Shown here piece by piece: positions 15,679-24,400 of a stretch of DNA of 64,000 nt; the stretch's first letter is position 1, and each line of letters begins with the position of its first letter. The notes under the pieces were generated by a model. It did not search any database. It was not told where the DNA came from and saw only the letters and a program-made list of their open reading frames with translations. The stretch covers positions 62,001-126,000 of the forward strand of contig NZ_CANMEZ010000011.1 of the NCBI RefSeq assembly GCF_947496985.1, in the 5' to 3' direction. A program made the translations under genes and the position numbers. Origin of the DNA: an uncultured Kordia sp. (GTDB lineage Bacteria > Bacteroidota > Bacteroidia > Flavobacteriales > Flavobacteriaceae).

Positions 15679-16533
15679 TTAGAATACACGTACAATATTG
15701 AATCCAAAAAAGATATCTCCATCTCCCCAATCGCCTTCTGCATTGCTTATGAAGCCTGGCTCGTTAGTTGATTGCGCATTTGAAAATAACAATTGAAATA
15801 CATGTCCACCAGTTTCAATATCGACTCCTATTGTTAATGGATTTTTGAATGCCGAATTGTCTGCTCTGCTAAAATTGTATACATAATCTAAGTTAATTGA
15901 CATACGCTTGCTTACTTTTAAACGTCCTCCTGCTCCCATAGCAAACTGATCATGTTTTTGACTTGCTTCCAATGTAAGGTTTTGACGTACGTATGATGGC
16001 GCTAATTCAAGAGAAAAATTGTTATTGAATCTTCTTGAGATTAATAACTGTGTTGCGTAGCTTAATCGATCTTCGAATGTTAAAAATGGAAAACGATCTT
16101 TACGAACTTGCGTATTAATGTTTGCTGTTGCATATCCTACAAGGTTTACAGGAAAGCTACTTGATTGACTTTTCAATTTCATCTTTGTAGATAATGCATA
16201 GGTTTGACGCAATGATTCTCTACTGACTCCAAATTGCCAGCCATCAAAAAGTCCATACACTAATTGTATTTTCGTATTTGCATTATCAAACCCAAAAAAG
16301 GTAGATAATCCGTCGTCTAATGTTCCAAATCGGTGAGAAACATAAAGGTATAAATCTCCTTTGGCTGCTACTTTCGTTGATTGTAAGTTTCCAATTTTCA
16401 TTGCTTTGAATGCTGGTGATTCAAAAGTTTCTGGCGTTGCTTCTCCTTCTAATTCGTCTAGTAAATCATCTTGCGCGTGCAAACTGCCTAGGCTACATAA
16501 ACATAGTAGTGCTAGTATATAATAGTGTTTCAT
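15679..16533 (-). CDS. DUF5777 family outer-membrane beta-barrel protein
   Basis: A 284-residue protein with a signal peptide (MKHYYILALLCLCSLGSLHAQ). The mature part begins with an acidic stretch, then ESPAFKAMKIGNLQSTKVAAKGDLYLYVSHRFG, the typical start of DUF5777, and continues as alternating beta strands ending with an aromatic-rich C-terminus (FFGFNIVRVF), fitting a beta-barrel of the outer membrane. Last gene of an operon of four. What it transports or holds is unknown; the neighbours suggest a redox or quinone-linked envelope system. Confidence 0.85.
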   Translation of the reverse strand: MKHYYILALLCLCSLGSLHAQDDLLDELEGEATPETFESPAFKAMKIGNLQSTKVAAKGDLYLYVSHRFGTLDDGLSTFFGFDNANTKIQLVYGLFDGWQFGVSRESLRQTYALSTKMKLKSQSSSFPVNLVGYATANINTQVRKDRFPFLTFEDRLSYATQLLISRRFNNNFSLELAPSYVRQNLTLEASQKHDQFAMGAGGRLKVSKRMSINLDYVYNFSRADNSAFKNPLTIGVDIETGGHVFQLLFSNAQSTNEPGFISNAEGDWGDGDIFFGFNIVRVF

Positions 16534-16572
16534 TTTATTGTTTAGTTAGTTTTGATAAAGTAGTCTTCTTAC

Positions 16573-16968
16573 TTATTTTAGGATGATTGATTTATCTAGC
16601 TTTAGCTCTTCTAATAAATCATCATATCCAATGATTCTACCTTTTATTTTTGTTTTTATTCCTTCTGATAATAATTTCGTTGATGCGCCTTCTTCTAATT
16701 GAAAATAGATACTTTCATTGATAGAAACACCTTTTTCATCTTTTGCAGTGATAACACCTGTGAGTTCTACTACTTTTTCACCTTGTGTCCAACTTTCTGG
16801 ATTTTCTTTGACTTTTTCTAAGAAATCTTTCGCACTCCCTGTAAAGGCAACTTCCATATCTTCAATTGCTGTATGCGGTTTATAGGCATAACTGTAACCT
16901 ACATACACACCAATTGCAATAATTAATATTAAGCCTATAAGGAATTTACTTTTTTTCGACAAGCTCAT
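16573..16968 (-). CDS. Membrane-anchored OB-fold (tRNA_anti-like) protein
   Basis: A 131-residue protein with one N-terminal transmembrane helix (FLIGLILIIAIGVYVGYSYAY). The rest (AFTGSAKDFLEKVKEN..., KVVELTGVITAKDEKG..., KIKGRIIGYDDLL) is the tRNA_anti-like OB-fold found in small envelope proteins; despite the name, binding of tRNA is not implied. Its start overlaps the end of the YceI gene by 23 bases, indicating translational coupling within the operon. Confidence 0.8.
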   Translation of the reverse strand: MSLSKKSKFLIGLILIIAIGVYVGYSYAYKPHTAIEDMEVAFTGSAKDFLEKVKENPESWTQGEKVVELTGVITAKDEKGVSINESIYFQLEEGASTKLLSEGIKTKIKGRIIGYDDLLEELKLDKSIILK

Positions 16969-17491
16969 AGTTCAAGGTTACATTAATTTCTTTTGCTATT
17001 TTGTTTCGTACGATACTTGGAATTTCAATACCAAAATCTTGTGGTTTTACAGAGAATTTTGATTTGATAATGATCTTATCTCCATCTTTGGAAATCATAG
17101 CTATTGTCTCAATGTCTTTTGCTTTTCCTCGCACAATTAATGTTCCTGACAGTTTAAATTCTTTAGCCGTACTTGACAAATCAGCCATATTGAAATCTTT
17201 TAATTTCCCTTTAAAAGTAGCTTTTGGGAATTTATCAGAATCCATATAGTTTTCATTGAAATGCTCTTCCATCAAAGCCACTTTAAAGTGAAATGATTTG
17301 ATAAATAAAAGCGCTGCTAAGTCACCTGAATCTGTTTTTAAGATTGCTGTTGTACTATTACTTTTAGCTTCTACAGGTTCAAAAGCTTCTACAGAGGCTT
17401 TAAAATCTGTTTCTCCTGTTTTAGTGTAATATTTTTGTGCAGAAACACTTCCTGCTACAAAAAGAAAACATAGTATTAACATTCTTTTCAT
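16946..17491 (-). CDS. YceI family periplasmic protein
   Basis: A 181-residue protein with a signal peptide (MKRMLILCFLFVAGSVSAQ). The YceI lipocalin-like fold is shown by FIKSFHFKVALMEEHFNENYMDSDKFPKATFKGK and LSGTLIVRGKAKDIE and the late KPQDFGIEIPS. YceI members bind polyisoprenoid (quinone-like) lipids in the periplasm. In the operon it lies between the cytochrome-like lipoprotein and the OB-fold protein. Confidence 0.9.
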   Translation of the reverse strand: MKRMLILCFLFVAGSVSAQKYYTKTGETDFKASVEAFEPVEAKSNSTTAILKTDSGDLAALLFIKSFHFKVALMEEHFNENYMDSDKFPKATFKGKLKDFNMADLSSTAKEFKLSGTLIVRGKAKDIETIAMISKDGDKIIIKSKFSVKPQDFGIEIPSIVRNKIAKEINVTLNYELVEKK

Positions 17492-17524
17492 ATTGTTATT
17501 ATTTTAAGTTGTTAGGCTATTCTT

Positions 17525-17902
17525 TTAGTTTTCAAGATATCCGTCTGCAATCCATTGGTCAATGATTTGACGTGTTTCTGGAGGTAGTATTCCACTTGGC
17601 GGCATCGGATTTGATCCATTATTGATACGATTTACAAGATTTCCTTGTTCTGCTGCAGCTCTTACGTTTGCATAACCTGTTAGTTCTAAGCCTGCATTTG
17701 CATTAGGACCACTGTGGCAACCTATACAATTATTTGTAATAATAGGCGCTACATCATCATCATATGTGACTGTCTCTACAATTGGTGGCAAATCTGTAAT
17801 ATCGCCTTCATCAATTGTGTTTGTGGTACAATTATACAAGAACAATACCATTCCTGTTAAAAAGAAAAGAGCTAGTTTTTGATACGTGTTGTTTTTGGTC
17901 AT
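17525..17902 (-). CDS. Cytochrome c-like haem-binding lipoprotein
   Basis: A 125-residue protein with a lipoprotein signal (LALFFLTGMVLFLYNCTT) and one haem c motif CIGCH near residue 60 (NNCIGCHSGPNANAG). A likely distal Met ligand is in NGSNPMPPSGILPPE. This matches the short planctomycete-type cytochrome c domain widely used in Bacteroidota lipoproteins. First gene of the operon with YceI, the OB-fold protein and DUF5777, suggesting an envelope electron-transfer function. Confidence 0.85.
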   Translation of the reverse strand: MTKNNTYQKLALFFLTGMVLFLYNCTTNTIDEGDITDLPPIVETVTYDDDVAPIITNNCIGCHSGPNANAGLELTGYANVRAAAEQGNLVNRINNGSNPMPPSGILPPETRQIIDQWIADGYLEN

Positions 17903-18434
17903 TTTTTTATTGTTTATCTTTATTTCTGTTGTTTTATTGTTTGAATAATTCCTGGGTAAACTATTTCTTTTGGGATTTACAACAAGCTAAATTTAATCAA
18001 AATTAATTAGTCATAACTATTAGTAAATTCTTTCTGTTTTTAAAAGCAAACATTTCAAATATTTTTTTTAGACTCTTTTTTCAAAAAGAAAACTCAAACA
18101 CATTTTTAATATTTTCTTATAATTTGATCAATTTCAATAATGATGTAAATTAAGCATAAAACTAGCTACACATACAAAGGAAATAGTGTGAAACGGAAAA
18201 ACAAGCCTTAAAAAGGAACTATTCTACCTTGCATACATTTCGTTTTACATATTGTATTTACTAGGTTTGTTCAAAATATATAGTTGTATCTCTAAAAAAT
18301 AGTTTGACATTGTAAAAGTAGTTGTGTTTTGATTATTTAACTGTAACGATGCCGCTTTTTACTAGCAATTTCCCGACACACTGACGTTTTTTTAACAGTA
18401 ACATATGATAATTCCTTATTGAATTTTCCAAGAA
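17903..18434. other. Intergenic region, no gene seen
   Basis: 532 AT-rich bases between two minus-strand genes. I see no reading frame of worth, no RNA gene and no clear hairpin. The part nearest 17902 must hold the promoter of the cytochrome/YceI operon; a minus-strand TAATTTTG occurs near 17996-18003. Confidence 0.5.
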
Positions 18435-20096
18435 TTACTTTGAGCTAAACACTTCTGTAGGACGTATTCCAAATTCTTTTTTGAAACATTTAGAAAAGTA
18501 CGATGGACTCGAAAACCCAAATTTGAATGCTATTTCCGCTACCGTATCATTGTTCGCTAATAATGCTGTTCTTGCCTTATTCAATCGTATAAATAATATT
18601 AATTGGCTTGGCGATTTACTTGTTGCTTCTTTGATTCGTCGTTGGAGTTTTCGTTCACTTACGCCTGTTTCTCTAGTTAACATTTCTACACCAAATGAAT
18701 TGTTGTCTAAATGCTCATCAATAATTTTCAGAACATCTTCTAAAAAAGAATCATATTTTGAAAAACCATACGGATATGATGCTTTTTCTTTGGTATTTGT
18801 TTTATCAGTAACACTATATAGTTTGCATATTTCATGTGTTTTATAGGTTAGAATTGAAGTCTCCTTTGAAAAATTAAAAGCGGCGCCTGATAATAGATGC
18901 TTGATTGCTTGTGTTACTAAAATTTTATTGGGTTTTATCAACGAAAGAATCGATGTAACTATATAATTGTCTCGATTTGTTAATGGATCATCGTGTTTTT
19001 CAGCACTTTCTCTTAGGTAGATTCCTGCCGAAAATGATACGCCGCTACTTTGCAAACTTCTTTGTAACTCTATTCCAAAACAAATGGCCTTGCTTGGAAT
19101 TTCAAATGCTATAGTGAAGAACTGCTTATCATTATTGATAATTGTAGCATTATATTCTTTTAAAAGCTCTACCATAATATCTGAAGCCAAACTTATACCT
19201 ACAGAAGTTATTATTTGTCCAAAAAGAATGGTCGATAAATGTTTCTTATAACAACCATCACAAGGCGCTAAGTCATATATAAAACCTTTCATTTCATCCA
19301 ATACTTCTTTTGTATTTCCTGCCCAAAAAAGATGATCGTTTCCATCAAATTCTACAAATTTTGAATCTTTGATACGTTCTGCTATAAATTTGCCTTCTTC
19401 TATTTTCACATCAATATCATTGGTGCGTTGCATTAATAAAGTAGGAACTTTTATATATCCTAAAATATCAATGATGTTTACTTGCGTATTCATTCTGGTT
19501 AGTTTCAAAGCTGCCCTAGGGCTGGCGCCAGATCGAAAATAACTTGCCAACCAACTCATAAACTGCTGATCATTCGCTTTGGAAGGCACTAAACTTTCAA
19601 GGTTCATTTCACCACTTCCCCAATTGTTTTCAATCATATCGTACACCTTTTGCCGTTCTTCATCGGTTGGCGCCCATGGATAATCTTCTGAATATCTTCG
19701 CTTAGCGAAAATTCCAAATGTAATTAATGCTATGACTCTATTTGGATATGTTGCACTAAATAAAGCCGAAACACTTCCTCCTTCTGAATGCCCAAATAAA
19801 ATGGCTTTTTTAGAATTTGTGGCATCCATGACAGCTTTGATATCTTCCATACGTTCTTCTAACGTAGAAAGTTCTACAATACGATCTGAAAGCCCTGTGC
19901 CTCTTTTATCAAAAAGAATAATACGTACCACTTTACTTAGTTCCCTAAAAAAGGCTACTAATTCTGGACATGCCCACATCCAATCAATATTAGAAACCCA
20001 ACCAGGAATGTATACCAAATCTACAGATCCTGAACCAAAAACCTGATAGGCTATGCTCAAATTTCCGCTTTTTGTGTATTGTATTTTAGGTGTCAT
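18435..20096 (-). CDS. Alpha/beta hydrolase - degenerate cyclase domain - AraC HTH fusion
   Basis: A 553-residue three-part protein. Residues 1-275 are an alpha/beta hydrolase with nucleophile elbow FGHSEGG (Ser near 100), oxyanion region YIPGWVSN, and a late Asp/His (NDIDVKIEEG, DGNDHLFW). Residues about 285-420 align in order with class III nucleotidyl cyclase domains as found in hydrolase-cyclase fusions (LSTILFGQII for the usual LFTDI, NNDKQFFTIAF for GDGFLATF, SFSAGIYLRES for RAGIHTGE), but the metal-binding Asp positions are lost. Residues 445-553 are an AraC DNA-binding domain (MLTRETGVSERKLQRRIKEA, VAEIAFKFGFSSPSYFSKCFKKEFG). Probably a ligand- or hydrolysis-sensing transcription regulator. 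The cyclase assignment is mine by eye. Confidence 0.75.
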   Translation of the reverse strand: MTPKIQYTKSGNLSIAYQVFGSGSVDLVYIPGWVSNIDWMWACPELVAFFRELSKVVRIILFDKRGTGLSDRIVELSTLEERMEDIKAVMDATNSKKAILFGHSEGGSVSALFSATYPNRVIALITFGIFAKRRYSEDYPWAPTDEERQKVYDMIENNWGSGEMNLESLVPSKANDQQFMSWLASYFRSGASPRAALKLTRMNTQVNIIDILGYIKVPTLLMQRTNDIDVKIEEGKFIAERIKDSKFVEFDGNDHLFWAGNTKEVLDEMKGFIYDLAPCDGCYKKHLSTILFGQIITSVGISLASDIMVELLKEYNATIINNDKQFFTIAFEIPSKAICFGIELQRSLQSSGVSFSAGIYLRESAEKHDDPLTNRDNYIVTSILSLIKPNKILVTQAIKHLLSGAAFNFSKETSILTYKTHEICKLYSVTDKTNTKEKASYPYGFSKYDSFLEDVLKIIDEHLDNNSFGVEMLTRETGVSERKLQRRIKEATSKSPSQLILFIRLNKARTALLANNDTVAEIAFKFGFSSPSYFSKCFKKEFGIRPTEVFSSK

Positions 20097-20287
20097 GTGA
20101 ATTGTTTTTGGTGCTAACTATACTTTTTAATTGCAATCGATTTTTAACATAAATATATAAAATTAACACAGTTAAGATTCTATTCTATTTATTTCTCCAC
20201 TGCATTCAAAGTGTTAAGTTTGATAGTTAATCTTTATGAAATGTACTCAAAATCGTATTTATTTTTATAAAATGATTTGAAAAATTG

Positions 20288-21103
20288 CTATTGTCGAATG
20301 AATTTTACGATTTTGCTTGCATTGGTTGCATACAATTTCATTAAATACATTCCGCTTTTCAAATTAGTAACTTCTATACTCTTTAGATTGTTATTTTTTG
20401 AAAGTAGCAATTGTCCATTTACTGTGTAAATTTCAATTTTCTCTATTGGAATGTCACTACTTTCAATGTTTAATATATCAACTACTGGATTTGGATAAAT
20501 TGAAAGATTTTTTAGCGCTATGTCATCTACAGAAAGGGTAGAAAAGTCAAACGAAGGATTTCCAGATAAAGCAGAAGTGTCTGGGGCTACTACATTGGTA
20601 AATGTGGCCGAACCATCATCAATCATATCTGCTTGCATAAAACTTTTTAAAGGCGCTAACGTGTTGGCTAAGGCAGAATCATTTGCTAGTATTTCGATAA
20701 TTCCGCTCGTCGGCGAACCATTTATTTGTATTGTTACTATCGGCGTTATGGTTCCTGCAGAAGGCGCTGGTAACGACACTGGACTTCCTAAAGTTTCCGT
20801 AATTAAGTATCCATCAATAGTAGGTTGTCCTACATCGGTTCCGTTAAAAAAATTAGCTCCAGCTGCGCTTCCTAAAGAAGAAATAACTGTTGCAGTAACA
20901 CCATCTGGAACAAGAATTGTAAATCCATAACTCTGTACAGACGTCGCAAAATTTGATGTACTTGTGTTTGGTACAGCTCCTATAGAAAAGTTATAATTTC
21001 CGTTGTCTATTAGTGTATATGTATATCCATCTTGCGCATTCATTTGCATTGTGAATAGGCAATAAATTGCCATACATAAATTTGTAAAAGTAATTTTGTT
21101 CAT
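20288..21103 (-). CDS. Type IX-secreted protein with C-terminal sorting domain
   Basis: A 271-residue protein with a signal peptide (MNKITFTNLCMAIYCLFTMQMNAQ) and a standard type A T9SS sorting domain at the end (LSIYPNPVVDILNIES, VNGQLLLSKNN, LKSGMYLMKLYA...KFIRQ). The middle is Thr/Ser/Gly-rich and beta-like, possibly an adhesin-type or cohesin-like domain (NFATSVQSYGFTILVPDG...). Expected on the cell surface or secreted. Its upstream region resembles that of the LRR gene next to it. Confidence 0.8.
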   Translation of the reverse strand: MNKITFTNLCMAIYCLFTMQMNAQDGYTYTLIDNGNYNFSIGAVPNTSTSNFATSVQSYGFTILVPDGVTATVISSLGSAAGANFFNGTDVGQPTIDGYLITETLGSPVSLPAPSAGTITPIVTIQINGSPTSGIIEILANDSALANTLAPLKSFMQADMIDDGSATFTNVVAPDTSALSGNPSFDFSTLSVDDIALKNLSIYPNPVVDILNIESSDIPIEKIEIYTVNGQLLLSKNNNLKSIEVTNLKSGMYLMKLYATNASKIVKFIRQ

Positions 21104-21431
21104 AATTTTAGTATTTAGTTATCTGGTAATTGAAATATGTTCATGTTAAAAGTGCTGGTAAAAACTATCGCATATGATGTTTCTTACTTTATTGATAGCG
21201 TAAGCAAAGTCAATTGTCGTTATGACAGGTGACAATCGCTTTGCATTCGCCATCTAAATTCAATTCATTGATCATGAAAAGAAAGTTATTATTGTTTGTT
21301 CTATTTTCATTACTTGCATTAATGATACAATGCTACCCATTTGTTGTTCTGATATCTATTAAAACTCCTTGAGAAGGAAAAAAGAACCGTTAAAAAGGAA
21401 AAAAAAGTTTTATTTTTAATGCCCTTTAGGC
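21104..21431 (-). other. Intergenic region with relic of a 'QLPDN' gene tail and a repeat shared with 25887-25950
   Basis: On the minus strand, bases about 21110-21150 read NMNIFQLPDN-stop, like the last residues (EQLPD) of the LRR gene. Bases about 21357-21420 (ACTCCTTGAGAAGGAAAAAAG...) match 25887-25950 closely. Both T9SS-type genes therefore share an upstream layout: a gene tail, an A-rich repeat, then the start. Confidence 0.5.
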
Positions 21432-24400
21432 TTAATCTGGTAATTGTTCTTGTATTTGAAATGTGCTAAAATTTAGAAAGTTACCAGGATGTGCTAGTAC
21501 ATTTTGTAGTATAAATGGTGCATCTGGTGAAATGCCTTCATATTGCACACTTCCATTCATATCTAAATCGTTCACATCATAACCATTTACACTAAAGGTA
21601 GAGAAGTTTAAAAAGTTTCCAATATCATTTAAGACCAATGATAAGATTGCTGGCGCATCAGGAGCGACACCAGAATATTGTACAATGTTGTCTCCGTTTA
21701 CATTTCCAGACCACATTCCAATAGTATCAATTGGCATACTTGCATCTGTTTGTGCATTGCTTCCAAACGTAATTTGGCTACTTGCATTGGTAAAATCAAC
21801 ATTTACACGACTACCATCCAACTGTAATGGCGTAGCAGTCATAATTGCTAAATGATTTCTATGATGTATTGCCACAAAGTAGTTATCATTTGCTGCTTCA
21901 AACTTTAATATAGATCTTCCGTTATTTCCTACTACATCTCCATCTCGTTGTAGTAATGCCGATTGTCCTTCTATCACAATAGTATTGTCTATGGCATCAC
22001 GTAATTCCACAAAAACCCAATCAACAATTGCGTCATTTCCTGTGGTATTCAATACCGAACTATTTATAGTTAGTCCATCTCCATAAGGTGATGTGGTTGG
22101 AATAATTCCTGCCACACGCAAATCGTCACGCATTAAATTTTCTTCTCCTGTATTTGAATTGAAAAATGCACCTTGTAAAAATACTTTTGGTTCTACAATT
22201 GTAGTTTCTTCTTCTATGATCGATTTAAAACCTGTCCAATTGGCATCTATATATACTTGTGTTGTTCCTGTAGGAATGAATAGATCTGTTATAGTACGAT
22301 TTCCAAATGTTCCATTGCTTATAGTAGGTGGATTCACAATTTCTGAGATAATCTCTGTTAGACCATTATCAAAAAAAGCTTCACTTCCAATACTTGTAAC
22401 GTTTGCTGGAATAGTAATACTGGTAAGATTTCCATTGTCTCGAAATCCTCTAAATTCTATCGTTGTTAATGTGCTTGGTAAACTGATCGTGCGTACACCT
22501 TGATTTCTAAACGCAGAATTTCCAATTGCTGTAATCGTAAAATCGACCCCATTTTTAGTCAGTAATTCTGGAAAAATATAATCTCCATTCGGAACATTTC
22601 CACTTTTCCCAATTGCTTTTACTGTATTTGGTGACAATGTGAGTATTTGATAGCGAATTCCACCTACAGAAAACGCACTTCCGATATCAGGTCCGCTTCC
22701 ATTTACAGAGAAAAAACCTGCCCAACCTGCATTTTCATAGTCCGTTTCACTATCTACAGGAATGGTTAAGTTTATATTTTCAGTATTTCCAAAAGAATTG
22801 GTTTCAATTGTTGCTGGTGTTGTTCCTAAAGCGATAACTTCTATCAAACTGATGGTTGAAAAAGCATTGACACCAATACTTGTAATGCTTGCAGGAAGTG
22901 TAACATTAGTTATTGGATCATTTTGAAAAGCGCTTGCGCGGATTGTTTTCACCGAAAAATTAAAGGTCTCAAAACTTGCTTGCTCAGGAATGATAACATT
23001 TCCTGTTATTGAACCGCCGAAAACTTCTACCTCGTTTGAATTGATTGCTGTAATTTGAAAGTTGATTCCATTTTCTACGAAAGTAGTACCAATAGCACCA
23101 TCTGAAATTTGATCATTTACACTAAAAAAATCGGTCCAACCTGCATTCATATAAGAAGTTTCTAAACCAAATGGTATCGTTAGCTTAATCACAGATCTAT
23201 CTCCAAAACTAGAAGTATTAATTGTAGCTGGCATTGCTCCTTGTGCATTCACTGCAATTAAGTTACTTCCTTGAAAAGCATTATTTCCAATAGACTGTAC
23301 ATTGTTTCCTATGGTAACATTGGTGATATCTGTATTTTGAAAAGCATTTGCTTCTATTGCAGTTACATCAAAACTAGTACCTGAATTTGTTTCTGTAACA
23401 ACAGCAGGAATCACAATATTTTGTGTAGTTGTCTCTCTATTGAGTACTTTTACAGCATTCGGATTAATAGCTGTTACTTCGTATCGTAAATCTCCTTCTG
23501 TAAATCGTGCACCAATTTGAAATTCTCCATTTACACTGGCAAAACCTGTCCAACCTGCCGTAATATAATCGTCAATGATTGTTTCTTGGTTTGGAATGAT
23601 GTTTAAATTTATAGTACTTCGAGTTCCAAAACTTGAAGACGTAATACTTGCTGGAGTAGCGCTGTCGGCAATGACTAAAGCAAGTGGGTTTCCTGTAAAA
23701 ACATCATTTTCAATACTTGTTATCGTAGAAGGAATCGTAATCGTAGTCAATTGATTCTCTCTAAAGGTGTTTGAACTAATTACTGAAATTCCAGCTGGAA
23801 TTGTTACCGATGTCAATCTATTATTTCTAAAAGCAAAACCTTCTAATATTGTTAAACTCGCTGGGAAATCAATATTTTCAATTTCATTATCACGAAACGC
23901 ATCATTTCTAATGGTTTGTATATTCGAGGGAAGTGTAACAGTAACTAAATTATTATTTCTAAACGTTACCGATTTTATCTCAGTAACACCATCAGGAATT
24001 ACGACACTTGTTAATTGATTATTTCTAAATGCGCCTGCTCCCAAAGTTGTTAAACTGTTAGGCAGATTTATACTTTCAAGTTCATTAGAAAGAAAAGCAT
24101 CCGTATCAATAGTTTCTACTGTATTAGGAATTACAACCGTTACAAGGTTATTATTTACAAAAGCTTCTCTACCAATGGTAACGACTCCTGTAGGAATTAT
24201 AACACTACTTAATTGGTTGTCACGAAAAGCTTCACGATCAATCAAATCTAGTGTATTTGGGAGACTTATATTTGTCAATTGATTGTTAAAAAAAGCTCCT
24301 TGACCAATAGTGACAGTTCCGCTTGGAATAACTATACTTGCCAATTGATTTCCTCTAAACGCATTGCTACCGATCGTTTCTGGTCCAGAAGAAAATGTAA

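Noticed and set aside
20520-20930. Plus-strand open frame of 136 codons opposite the T9SS-secreted protein gene
   Set aside because: Shadow frame of a gene with a clear signal peptide and sorting domain; no separate support.
21274-21372. Short plus-strand frame MKRKLLLFVLFSLLALMIQC... of 32 codons
   Set aside because: It looks like a signal peptide but ends quickly, overlaps the repeat shared with 25887-25950 and lies in a region of relics; chance or remnant.
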